A program made the translations under genes and the position numbers. This document shows positions 1 to 4,943 of a stretch of DNA of 33,215 bases, piece by piece (within the stretch, counting starts at the first letter, position 1; each line of letters starts with the position of its first letter). This DNA comes from a virus: positions 1 through 33,215 of IMG/VR virus record IMGVR_UViG_3300026519_000044; one strand, given 5' to 3'. The notes beneath the pieces were generated by a model. The model did no database searches. It saw only the letters and a program-made list of their open reading frames with translations, and was not told the origin of the DNA.

Positions 1-9
1 GGCGCTCAT
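1..9 (-). CDS. start of a leftward gene leaving the window
   Basis: Reading the reverse strand, an ATG at 9-7 overlaps the TGA of the preceding gene (8-6) in an ATGA junction, the same coupling used between the other genes of this leftward group. Only three codons (Met-Ser-Ala) lie inside the window, so nothing can be said about the product. The call rests on the junction alone. Confidence 0.4.
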
Positions 10-278
10 GACAGCACCCCCTCCCGCCGGAGCACCTCGTCCGCGAGGCGCTCCTGGGCATTGGCCGGCCAGCCTTCGCCGTGGCGAGGGAAATCGTGGG
101 CCATGTCATACAGACCGCGAGCACGGGCCAAGGACATGGACGCACGACGGCGCCGGCGGGGCGCGTCCTGCGCCTCGCCGACGATCTCGCCCATACCGTA
201 CTGGGCGGCCAGCTCCGTGGCCGCTTCAATGTCGGCCGCGGTGACGCGGCCGCCGGTGGAAGTGAGGTAAGCAGGCAT
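6..278 (-). CDS. hypothetical protein of the leftward early operon
   Basis: A 90-residue protein of no family I recognise. It has an Arg-rich stretch near residues 41-46 and a charged C-terminal half, with no membrane segment or signal peptide, so it is probably a small cytoplasmic protein. I prefer the ATG at 278 over the GTG one codon upstream, because the ATG overlaps the TGA of the upstream gene (TGATG) and AGGAGG lies about 8 bases before it. It is the second gene of a leftward group driven from the control region near 490, and its own stop overlaps the next start. The function is unknown; early phage operons in this position commonly carry host-takeover or replication accessory genes. 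Confidence 0.6.
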   Translation of the reverse strand: MPAYLTSTGGRVTAADIEAATELAAQYGMGEIVGEAQDAPRRRRRASMSLARARGLYDMAHDFPRHGEGWPANAQERLADEVLRREGVLS

Positions 279-460
279 CACTTATCCTCCTGGGCAACCC
301 ACACATTGGGCGCCCAAACCGGATCGGACTGGACTGCTCCAGTCCGATCCCGCCACTCCTCGAATTCCCGCAGCGCCGGCAAGAACCGGCAGTCCTCCGG
401 ACACTTGATCTCGCCGCAGTACATGCTGGTACATGCGGCGGGGTATATTCTCTTTTGCAT
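278..460 (-). CDS. small Cys-rich protein, first gene of the leftward operon
   Basis: A 60-residue protein with four cysteines between residues 9 and 20 (C-x4-C-x4-C-x3-C), followed by a Phe-Glu-Glu-Trp segment and an acidic tail. The cysteine spacing suggests a small metal-binding knuckle, but I recognise no named family. The ATG at 460 is chosen because AGGAGG sits 5-8 bases upstream and a good sigma-70 promoter gives a leader of about 20 bases. A longer in-frame reading starting further upstream would cross this promoter and is rejected. It is translationally coupled to the next leftward gene. The 67-residue rightward protein at 795-998 has a similar cysteine cluster followed by Phe-Asn-Glu-Trp, so the two may be distant relatives. 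Confidence 0.7.
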   Translation of the reverse strand: MQKRIYPAACTSMYCGEIKCPEDCRFLPALREFEEWRDRTGAVQSDPVWAPNVWVAQEDK

Positions 461-487
461 AATGTCCTCCTCTTTCCTAACGCCCAA

Positions 488-516
488 AGTAAAGCACATG
501 CCTGTCACCGTGTCAA
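488..516 (-). promoter_or_regulatory. leftward early promoter
   Basis: On the reverse strand a perfect TTGACA (516-511) is followed, after 17 bases, by TTTACT (493-488; four of six consensus bases). The predicted start near 481 gives a leader of about 20 bases carrying AGGAGG before the ATG at 460. The promoter forms the left arm of the control-region palindrome. Confidence 0.65.
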
Positions 517-530
517 GCAAATTTTCGGGA

Positions 531-559
531 TTGACACGAACCTGGCTATGTGCTTGACT
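531..559 (+). promoter_or_regulatory. rightward promoter of the Cro/YdaS-like gene
   Basis: A perfect TTGACA at 531-536 is followed after 17 bases by TTGACT at 554-559, a weak -10 with three of six consensus bases. The predicted start falls at about 566, on the A of the regulator's ATG, so the transcript would be leaderless. This is the mirror image of the leftward promoter and weaker, which fits a regulated promoter. Confidence 0.5.
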
Positions 560-565
560 TTCCAC

Positions 566-757
566 ATGGATATTCGGAAGTTCATCACCACATACGGCCA
601 GGCCAGGCTGGCCAGAAGGCTTGGGGTCACACGGCAGTGCGTCTGGCAGTGGGCCCGGGGCGAGCGCCGGATCCCTCGCCGGCACTGCGAAGCCATTGAG
701 GAAATGACCGGCGGGCGCCTGAAGGCCCGAGACATCAACCCCAAGGCGTTCCAGTAG
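566..757 (+). CDS. Cro/YdaS-like helix-turn-helix regulator
   Basis: A 63-residue protein with a helix-turn-helix over residues 9-30: the ARLARRLGV helix, a short turn, then QCVWQW, followed by basic residues. Size and pattern fit the Cro/YdaS family of small phage DNA-binding proteins, whose members bind operators in divergent early control regions. The ATG at 566 starts the compact domain. No Shine-Dalgarno sequence precedes it, and the promoter places the RNA start at about the same base, so leaderless translation is likely, as for lambda cI from PRM. An ATG at 548 in the same frame would add six residues but lies upstream of the -10. A strong terminator follows the stop directly. It probably represses the flanking promoters; whether it acts as Cro or as a prophage repressor cannot be decided here. 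Confidence 0.75.
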   Translation: MDIRKFITTYGQARLARRLGVTRQCVWQWARGERRIPRRHCEAIEEMTGGRLKARDINPKAFQ

Positions 758-781
758 CCGCCATCTGGCGGCTTTTCTTTT
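758..781 (+). terminator. rho-independent terminator after the regulator gene
   Basis: CCGCCA-TC-TGGCGG at 758-771 forms a GC-rich hairpin starting right after the TAG stop, followed by TTTTCTTTT. It would uncouple the regulator from the Cys-rich gene at 795 or attenuate read-through to it, like the early terminators of lambdoid phages. Confidence 0.75.
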
Positions 782-794
782 CCGGGGGAGTATT

Positions 795-998
795 ATGGGA
801 AATCTCCATTGGTCAGAATCAGACTGGGAAACGGCTCCGTGCAACGGATGCCCTCATGAGCGCGACTGTGCGACACGGCGCCTATCGTGTCGGGGATTTA
901 ACGAGTGGGTGCGTCGGGGAGCGAATATGGGCCCTACACCTCCGAGCCGTGCTCATTATCTCTCACTGTTTCCTGGAGAACGCCATGGACTCCGCTGA
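795..998 (+). CDS. small Cys-rich phage protein
   Basis: A 67-residue protein with a cysteine cluster at residues 16, 19, 25 and 31 (C-x2-C-x5-C-x5-C) followed by Phe-Asn-Glu-Trp-Val. This suggests a small zinc knuckle, but I know no named family. The ATG at 795 has GGGGGAG a few bases upstream. It lies just after the regulator's terminator, so expression may need read-through. The next gene starts inside its last codons (985), suggesting coupling. It may be distantly related to the 60-residue leftward protein across the control region. Confidence 0.65.
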   Translation: MGNLHWSESDWETAPCNGCPHERDCATRRLSCRGFNEWVRRGANMGPTPPSRAHYLSLFPGERHGLR

Positions 999-1206
999 TC
1001 AGGCTGGTCAGGAGCTGGAGGAATGGCTGGAGAAGTGCATCCAGGCTGCGCGAGGCGTCAAGCCTCCACAGGATGGTCCGCTTCAGTGCGAGGACTGCGG
1101 CGCCGAGATTCCGCTTGAGCGCCGGCGCGCGGTCCCTGGGTGCACGCGGTGTGTAGACTGTCAGGATATTGTGGACCGCCTGTGCGCTTCAGGACTGTCG
1201 CCGTAG
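985..1206 (+). CDS. DksA/TraR-family C4 zinc-finger protein
   Basis: A 73-residue protein with an N-terminal acidic helix (about residues 1-30) and a C-terminal C4 zinc finger, C-x2-C-G then I-P-x-x-R-R, then P-G-C-x2-C-x2-C-Q. This is the signature of the short TraR/YbiI-like branch of the DksA family. Such proteins enter the RNA polymerase secondary channel and alter promoter choice; plasmid TraR mimics DksA plus ppGpp. Phage copies presumably retune host transcription, though a role here is inferred. The ATG at 985 gives the compact form and is preceded by CTGGAGAA. It overlaps the upstream gene's 3' end by 14 bases. A longer in-frame extension from 856 only reads through that gene and is rejected. 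Confidence 0.85.
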   Translation: MDSADQAGQELEEWLEKCIQAARGVKPPQDGPLQCEDCGAEIPLERRRAVPGCTRCVDCQDIVDRLCASGLSP

Positions 1207-1324
1207 GCGCAACAAGAGCCCATTACAGGCGACTTCTCTCCCAAGTAGTACCCCAACTATTGGGCAAGAAAAATCTTCTGAGATCGCTCAGGAGACAGTC
1301 AAGAACAAGTATTAGAATATTATA

Positions 1325-1349
1325 AAAAAGCCCCGGCTAATGCCGGGGC
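1325..1349 (-). terminator. terminator of the reverse-strand zinc-ribbon gene
   Basis: Read on the reverse strand, GCCCCGGC-ATTA-GCCGGGGC (1349-1330) is a perfect hairpin followed by CTTTTTTAT. It lies about 90 bases downstream of the stop of the reverse gene at 1442-1726. On the forward strand the hairpin is followed by an A/C-rich stretch, so it is a poor forward terminator. The rest of 1207-1441 holds no gene I can support. Confidence 0.7.
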
Positions 1350-1441
1350 AAACCAACCAAGAGGAGGAAGAGATGTTGTTGTGAAGCTTGGCCAGTTATC
1401 TCTGACTCAATGAAGGAATTATAGCCTGCCCGTTTACAAAG

Positions 1442-1726
1442 TCAATCACAATACTTGAACCCAATTCCAAGACTTTCATCCCATGGTGGAATATCCGGGT
1501 CGTCCCACAGGGGGAAATTGTGATTCGGGTAGGTGATACGGAAATCTGTTGACTTGTTTCTTGGTCTCTTGCCCTTGATTCTAGCAACTGTGTTCCTGAT
1601 GTTACTGCAATCATCCCAATGATCTGAACCGTCAAGATTGCAAGGTTCAATCTTTCCGTTGCGCCGGCGCCTGAATGTAATTACAGCGCCGCATTTCCTA
1701 CATTTTGCCTTTCCAAATGTGCTCAT
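1442..1726 (-). CDS. zinc-ribbon protein, lone reverse-strand gene
   Basis: A 94-residue protein with an N-terminal zinc-ribbon half (C-R-K-C-G-A at residues 9-14, then N-G-K, then D-G-S-D-H-W-x-D-C ending near residue 40) and a polar tail rich in Pro, Trp and Asp. The pattern resembles small phage zinc-ribbon proteins of unknown function, with the second metal half built from the His and Cys near residues 37-40. The start at 1726 begins just before the conserved part; no strong ribosome site is visible, so the start is uncertain. It is visibly more AT-rich than its neighbours, runs opposite to the genes on both sides and has its own terminator, which looks like a moron acquired by transfer. 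Confidence 0.65.
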   Translation of the reverse strand: MSTFGKAKCRKCGAVITFRRRRNGKIEPCNLDGSDHWDDCSNIRNTVARIKGKRPRNKSTDFRITYPNHNFPLWDDPDIPPWDESLGIGFKYCD

Positions 1727-2061
1727 ACATTTTCTATAGACAATAAGGGTCTTTTTGACCGTCCATGCCTGGATCATGTTTCGATCCTGGCATCGGGGCA
1801 AGGTCAGTCAACCCCAGAGCCCTAATGCACGCACCTGCTGTCAGCGAAGGGTTTCGCGGAGTCCACCCGCTGCACGGGAACCCCCAACCGCTAGAACATC
1901 CATGTCTCAACGCTTTTGATCGCTGTTTTGCCCTGCTTCCTCGATTTTGGCAAGGTCACAGGATTGAGCTGCGCCGGTCTAAGCGCACGCGTGCATACCT
2001 GCTTTTCTGACTGGCGGCCACAGGTGGAGGCCCACAACTGACGGGAGTCGTGCCGGTCACC
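1727..2061. other. non-coding stretch between the reverse gene and the first RNA unit
   Basis: No reading frame here has a ribosome site, a recognisable motif or sensible context. Visible structures are an imperfect palindrome at 1768-1790 (CCTGGATC, 7-base gap, GATCCTGG), a short GGTC/GACC inverted repeat at 1747-1760, and a pair of GGGTT/AACCC arms near 1849-1885. The first two lie upstream of the reverse-strand gene and could be operators. No promoter with both elements is evident for that gene. Confidence 0.4.
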
Positions 2062-2090
2062 TTGACCACGCGAGGGGGATTGGTTAGACT
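2062..2090 (+). promoter_or_regulatory. sigma-70-type promoter of the first structured RNA
   Basis: TTGACC at 2062-2067 (five of six) and TAGACT at 2085-2090 (four of six) are separated by 17 bases, giving a predicted start near 2097. No coding sequence follows before the terminator at 2226-2250. Confidence 0.5.
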
Positions 2091-2096
2091 TTCCTC

Positions 2097-2250
2097 TCGT
2101 GGTGTAGTGACATCATCACATTACCGCAGTTACTTGGCCTGATCAACCTGTAACGTCACGGGCTTGGGCGATTACAGGATGGGCTGGGTAGTCTGGGCGA
2201 CCAGATCCCGGTAACTGCGTCCTCCAAGGGGCCCTTCGGGGCCCCTTTCT
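2097..2250 (+). ncRNA. candidate structured non-coding RNA, about 150 nt
   Basis: Between a promoter (2062-2090) and a terminator (2226-2250) the sequence folds by eye as a multibranch RNA. A 9-bp closing stem pairs CGCAGTTAC (2125-2133) with GTAACTGCG (2211-2219). Inside it, CCTGTAA (2147-2153) pairs perfectly with TTACAGG (2172-2178), and TCTGG-GCGA-CCAGA (2192-2205) is a perfect hairpin with a GNRA tetraloop. A small GTGA/TCAC hairpin (2107-2119) precedes the closing stem. No open reading frame of note is inside. I do not recognise a known riboswitch or phage RNA class. It could be a trans-acting sRNA, a ligand-responsive attenuator or a late-operon regulator. Confidence 0.45.
2226..2250 (+). 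terminator. terminator with UUCG tetraloop ending the first RNA
   Basis: AAGGGGCCC-TTCG-GGGCCCCTTT forms a very stable hairpin with a UUCG tetraloop, followed by TCTATT. It begins seven bases after the closing stem of the structured RNA, as expected for an intrinsic terminator of that transcript. Confidence 0.75.
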
Positions 2251-2251
2251 A

Positions 2252-2280
2252 TTGACACCAGCATGTAAAGCAGAGACAAT
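2252..2280 (+). promoter_or_regulatory. candidate late promoter
   Basis: A perfect TTGACA at 2252-2257 is followed after 17 bases by GACAAT at 2275-2280 (four of six). It is the last good promoter before the late genes, with a predicted start near 2287. It begins two bases after the preceding terminator, a compact tandem arrangement. Confidence 0.6.
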
Positions 2281-2286
2281 GACTGT

Positions 2287-2369
2287 GCCCCGTCTGCGCA
2301 CGGGGTTCCGCTATAGCGGGTTGAAGGCGAAGGCGCTAGGGGCCAGGCTTCGGTCTGGCCCTTTCTTTT
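2287..2369 (+). ncRNA. structured late leader RNA (6S/put-like arrangement)
   Basis: The predicted transcript of about 80 nt starts directly with a hairpin CCCCGT-CTGCGC-ACGGGG (2288-2305), then CCGC-TATA-GCGG (2308-2319), then the terminator hairpin (2340-2369). In lambda the late promoter makes a short 6S RNA that stops at a terminator unless Q acts, and in HK022 the put RNA forms two hairpins directly downstream of the promoter and suppresses termination. The arrangement here matches that logic; the sequence itself does not let me choose between a Q-like protein and an RNA-based mechanism. No Q-like gene is seen in the window. Confidence 0.45.
2340..2369 (+). terminator. terminator between the late promoter and the first late gene
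   Basis: GGGCCAGGC (2340-2348), a TTCG loop and GTCTGGCCC (2353-2361) form a hairpin with one G-U pair, followed by TTTCTTTT. It stands 60 bases before the first late gene (2430), so full-length late mRNA must read through it or arise elsewhere. Confidence 0.75.
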
Positions 2370-2429
2370 GCCTTCACAAGTCAAGCGCCCTGTGCCATAA
2401 TTGGACAAATCCATACCGGAGGACAGGGT

Positions 2430-3086
2430 TTGAAACCTGCCGCTGTCGTTGGGGTGACCCGCCGGATCCAGACGCTGAGCGATGGGACGTGCCGGGTCGT
2501 GATCGATTTCGAGCCGGACGACCTTCTGGAGGTGGTTCAGTCCTTCGGCGCCCCGGGGACGGCCGTGGCAGTAGCTCGTCTATCTGATCCGGCCGCACTC
2601 TCTGCGGCACAATCCCACAGATTTGGAAACGAGGCCCAGGCCCTGCGCCAGTCCGGGTTCTTCCGCCGACCTGCCGTGTGGCGGCTGGTGGGGGATGATT
2701 GCGAGTACCTGTCATGGTTGCGCCTGCAGAAATGTTGCGTGAAAGGTGGGGGTCATGGCGGTGACGTTCAGGCTGCCCATGTCCGCAGGGTTGCCGCTGG
2801 TGCAGGGACTGGCGTCAAGCCAGAGTATTCAGCGGTCCCCATGTGCGCCATCCATCATGATGAGCAGCATCGAAAGGGAGAATCCGCAGTGGGGGGGCGG
2901 GAGTTTCTGGAGGAGCAGGCGGTCAAGCACGTTGAAGAATGGGCCTGGCATATGCTGAAGGCAACGCTTGGGTTTTCTCACTGGTACGAGGTCCCGCCCG
3001 AGATCCTGGCCGAGTGGGCCATGGAGCGTGACGTGTTTCACTTCCTGCCAGAGTGCTACCGGGAGGCGCTGGGTGAGCAGGTTTGA
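2430..3086 (+). CDS. HNH-type nuclease-like protein, first gene of the late cluster
   Basis: A 218-residue protein. Its C-terminal part has an HNH/DUF968-like layout: Cys-Cys at 102-103, an A-A-H at 115-117, and C-A-I-H-H-D-E-Q-H at 139-147, as in NinG/Ref-type phage nucleases that bind zinc and cut DNA. The N-terminal part (1-95) is a separate domain of unknown function ending in an F-F-R-R segment. The usual second CxxC pair of this fold is not obvious, since Gly-rich sequence follows the Cys-Cys, so metal binding may be altered. The TTG at 2430 is chosen because GGAGG lies 8 bases before it and no ATG fits. The endolysin gene starts inside its last codons, so this gene heads the lysis cluster. 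Confidence 0.7.
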   Translation: MKPAAVVGVTRRIQTLSDGTCRVVIDFEPDDLLEVVQSFGAPGTAVAVARLSDPAALSAAQSHRFGNEAQALRQSGFFRRPAVWRLVGDDCEYLSWLRLQKCCVKGGGHGGDVQAAHVRRVAAGAGTGVKPEYSAVPMCAIHHDEQHRKGESAVGGREFLEEQAVKHVEEWAWHMLKATLGFSHWYEVPPEILAEWAMERDVFHFLPECYREALGEQV

Positions 3087-3636
3087 GGACGCGATAGGGG
3101 TGGTCCTCGCTCACGAGGGAGGCTATGTCAATCACCCGGAAGATCCGGGAGGAGCGACGAAGTTCGGTATTTCCCTGCGGTGGTTGCGGCAGGAGCTTGG
3201 GGATGATGCTGATTTCGATCTCGATGGGGATGTGGATGCAGAGGATGTCCAGTCGCTGACCGAGGAACAAGCGAAGGAAATTTACCGGGTGCATTGGTGG
3301 GACAAGTACGGGTACGGCAGGATCGTGTCGCAATCCATCGCCACCAAGGTACTCGATCTGGCTGTCAATATGGGCGCCAGGCAGGCCCACAGGATCGTGC
3401 AGAGAGCGCTTGCCTCGTGCGGTAAGCAGGTGAAGGATGACGGGATCCTGGGGCCGGTGACATTGGGGGCCGTCAATGGTGTCGGATACACGATGCTGTT
3501 GGCGGCGATCCGTTCCGAGGCGGCCGGGTTCTATCGCGGGCTGGTGATGCGCAACGCCGCATTGCGTAAGCATGGAATCAAGGCGCCGGATTTTTCCGTG
3601 TTTCTCAAGGGGTGGCTGCGGAGGGCATACTCATGA
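3073..3636 (+). CDS. endolysin, GH108 family muramidase
   Basis: A 187-residue endolysin. The N-terminal glycoside hydrolase 108 domain shows the H-E-G-G-Y-V motif at residues 14-19, with E15 the expected catalytic acid, then D-P-G-G-A-T-K-F-G-I at 24-33. A Ca-binding dockerin/EF-hand-like loop (D-F-D-L-D-G-D-V-D) lies at about 47-55, an insertion seen in this family. The C-terminal half fits the companion peptidoglycan-binding domain. There is no signal peptide, so export would need the holin. The GTG at 3073 follows GGGAGG and overlaps the upstream gene by 14 bases; a longer extension lies wholly inside the HNH gene and is rejected. The holin-like gene overlaps its stop. Confidence 0.9.
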   Translation: MSRFEDAIGVVLAHEGGYVNHPEDPGGATKFGISLRWLRQELGDDADFDLDGDVDAEDVQSLTEEQAKEIYRVHWWDKYGYGRIVSQSIATKVLDLAVNMGARQAHRIVQRALASCGKQVKDDGILGPVTLGAVNGVGYTMLLAAIRSEAAGFYRGLVMRNAALRKHGIKAPDFSVFLKGWLRRAYS

Positions 3637-3845
3637 AGTACCGGGGGATCGTGAAGAGGTCGCGGACGCTGGATGCTGCCGTGCTGGTGGCCGTGCTGGG
3701 GGCGGTAGAGCTGAATTTCCCGCTTCTCCAGGACATGCTCGGAGAATGGTACGGAGTGTCCTACATCTTCATCGCGGGTTTGATGGCCTATCTGCGTTTC
3801 GTGACCACGGGCCCGGTGGGGCAGAAAGATGATCTCGAAGATTAA
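3633..3845 (+). CDS. holin-like small membrane protein
   Basis: A 70-residue protein with a short basic N-terminus, a first hydrophobic stretch at about residues 16-30 and a second at about 41-58 that includes I-F-I-A-G-L-M-A-Y-L, then an acidic tail. Two short membrane segments, a position directly after the endolysin and before the spanins, and the ATGA coupling (3633 over the TGA at 3634-3636) all fit a holin. Similar small proteins sit next to phage GH108 endolysins. Holins are too diverse for motif proof, so the call rests on size, topology and context. Confidence 0.65.
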   Translation: MKYRGIVKRSRTLDAAVLVAVLGAVELNFPLLQDMLGEWYGVSYIFIAGLMAYLRFVTTGPVGQKDDLED

Positions 3846-4101
3846 GACATGGGGACTGGTGGTTCTTGGCCTCGTGTCGGCCGGCGCGGTGGCAATGGCG
3901 CAGTTCTTCCGGGCCCGTGCGGAGGCCGTGCGCAGGCAGATGGCCGAGAACAGGGCCCGGGCCAGGGCGAGGAGAGAATACCTGTTGAGGCGGGCCCAGG
4001 AGGCCCAGAGTCGCGCACGGGCGGAGGGTCAGAAAAATGTGGAACATGCACGGACTGAAGGCCGCCGGGGCCGCTTTACTGGTTGGACTCGCAAGTGGTA
4101 G
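3829..4101 (+). CDS. inner-membrane spanin (Rz-like)
   Basis: A 90-residue protein with an N-terminal membrane anchor (about residues 6-25) and a long Arg/Glu/Ala-rich helical region (28-85) typical of the periplasmic coiled coil of i-spanins. Paired with the lipoprotein-like o-spanin it would bridge inner and outer membranes and fuse them after cell-wall breakdown. It overlaps the holin-like gene by 17 bases, and the o-spanin gene starts inside it in another frame, the classic nested Rz/Rz1 arrangement. The C-terminus past residue 80 overlaps the o-spanin signal region and may be less constrained. Confidence 0.75.
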   Translation: MISKIKTWGLVVLGLVSAGAVAMAQFFRARAEAVRRQMAENRARARARREYLLRRAQEAQSRARAEGQKNVEHARTEGRRGRFTGWTRKW

Positions 4102-4318
4102 CTGTGCATGCGATCCGGTCGTGGTGGAGCCGCCACCGCTGCCGCTGCCGCCACGGCCGGACTTGGAGACGATTCAGCAGGAGGATATTCGTGTATCACG
4201 TCCAGGATGGTATGAGATCAGAGATGAGGCCCTTATTAATCTCTACACGCGAGAAGCGCAGATCAAGGCGTATGCCGAAGAACTGGAGGGGATCATTCGC
4301 TCGACGCATCAGCAGTAG
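4037..4318 (+). CDS. outer-membrane spanin (Rz1-like)
   Basis: A 93-residue protein with an N-terminal hydrophobic signal (about residues 7-20), cysteines at 23 and 25, a proline-rich stretch at 30-42, and a segment R-P-G-W-Y-E-I followed by a helical C-terminus that resembles other phage o-spanins. The lipobox is imperfect (S-G-S-C), so lipidation is likely but not certain. GGAGG at the right distance favours the ATG at 4037 over the one at 4046. The gene starts inside the i-spanin gene, as in lambda Rz/Rz1. Confidence 0.75.
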   Translation: MWNMHGLKAAGAALLVGLASGSCACDPVVVEPPPLPLPPRPDLETIQQEDIRVSRPGWYEIRDEALINLYTREAQIKAYAEELEGIIRSTHQQ

Positions 4319-4412
4319 CTGGGGCGAGCTGTCAAAGATAGAACAAGTAGGTCTCGTGGTGGGGTATGTGTTTGCCGCGGTCGTTGTCGTGCTTGTCGTT
4401 GTGATGAGATGA
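4272..4412 (+). CDS. 46-residue membrane protein nested in the lysis cluster
   Basis: A small protein with a basic N-terminal third and a very hydrophobic Val-rich membrane helix at about residues 26-44, ending Met-Arg. The ATG at 4272 lies inside the o-spanin gene in another frame, without a strong ribosome site. Its stop overlaps the next gene's ATG (4409) in an ATGA junction, the arrangement used by its neighbours, which supports it being real. It could be a second holin component, an antiholin or another membrane effector. No family recognised. Confidence 0.45.
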   Translation: MPKNWRGSFARRISSSWGELSKIEQVGLVVGYVFAAVVVVLVVVMR

Positions 4413-4609
4413 GCTATACTGTTGAAAAGACAGAGAAAGGCTGGATCATACGGAACAAGTATGGCGATCAGATCAACAGGCTGTGCTGGAAAGAGAAGCG
4501 TCTCGCCGTCAGGTACGCAAAATTCCTGTCGAGCATGTGGGGCGGTGAAGTTCACGATAGCGGGGAGGCCGCAGCCGAAGCAGCGCCCCAGGACGATCAG
4601 GAAGGGTAA
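4409..4609 (+). CDS. hypothetical protein
   Basis: A 66-residue protein with no recognised family: a basic N-terminal domain (to about residue 45) that reads like a small beta-rich fold, with G-W-I-I-R-N-K-Y-G-D near residues 11-20, and an acidic Glu/Ala-rich tail. The tail overlaps the start of the RusA gene (4545) in another frame, which may explain its low complexity. The start is fixed by the ATGA junction with the preceding small membrane gene. Function unknown; expected to be co-expressed with RusA. Confidence 0.55.
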   Translation: MSYTVEKTEKGWIIRNKYGDQINRLCWKEKRLAVRYAKFLSSMWGGEVHDSGEAAAEAAPQDDQEG

Positions 4610-4943
4610 CAGGGTGTGGACATACACGCCGGCAAAAACGAAAGCATGGTGTGAACTCGTGGGGATTCTGGCGAAACTTGCGATGCGAGGCATGGCGCCA
4701 TTCACGGGCCCGGTCAGCCTGACTGTGAACGTGTGTTATGCCGGCGGGACAGGGCCTCATGACAGGCGCCCGGACCTGGACAACATCATCAAATCCGTCA
4801 AGGACGGGCTGAACGGCGTGGCATATCACGACGATTCACAGGTCTGGAGAGTGACGGCGACGAAAGTGTGGGGAGAGAAGGACGAGACAACGGTTGAGGT
4901 GAGGAGTGCACGTGGCACGGGAGAAGGTGGTCATGGAGAATGA
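4545..4943 (+). CDS. rusA: RusA-family Holliday junction resolvase
   Basis: A 132-residue RusA-type endodeoxyribonuclease. It opens with the family's short beta-strand and G-R-P-x-P-K-Q-R-P segment and has the catalytic block R-P-D-L-D-N-I-I-K, then D-G-L-N, then H-D-D-S-Q-V at about residues 77-103, which supplies the metal-binding acidic residues. RusA proteins resolve Holliday junctions, in phages probably to debranch replicated DNA before packaging. The GTG at 4545 gives the normal family length; the extension from 4422 reads another gene's frame. It overlaps the previous gene by 65 bases and the next by 11. Placing a resolvase among lysis genes is unusual but it is still just upstream of packaging. 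Confidence 0.9.
   Translation: MKFTIAGRPQPKQRPRTIRKGNRVWTYTPAKTKAWCELVGILAKLAMRGMAPFTGPVSLTVNVCYAGGTGPHDRRPDLDNIIKSVKDGLNGVAYHDDSQVWRVTATKVWGEKDETTVEVRSARGTGEGGHGE

Larger units (their letters stand above)
486..561. repeat. 76-bp near-palindromic operator/promoter region
   Basis: Two 31-bp arms (486-516 and 531-561) are inverted repeats around a 14-bp spacer. The outer AAAGT, the AAGCACAT block and the inner GTGTCAA block are identical in both arms; the sequence between these blocks is mostly different. The AAGCACAT blocks overlap or abut the two -10 elements and the GTGTCAA blocks contain the two -35 elements. A repressor reading AAGCACAT would control both promoters symmetrically. The adjacent HTH regulator is the natural candidate binder, which is an inference. 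Confidence 0.6.

Noticed and set aside
1840-1905. Possible tRNA or attachment-site-like segment
   Set aside because: Some GGGTT/AACCC pairing is present, but no cloverleaf with anticodon and T-arm could be drawn, and no integrase is in the window.
1765-2010. Forward 81-codon frame in the non-coding stretch
   Set aside because: No ribosome site; begins over the reverse gene's upstream region and has no protein-like pattern.
2172-2414. Reverse 80-codon frame across the two RNA units
   Set aside because: It reads through both terminators and both hairpin sets; composition follows the RNA stems, not protein.
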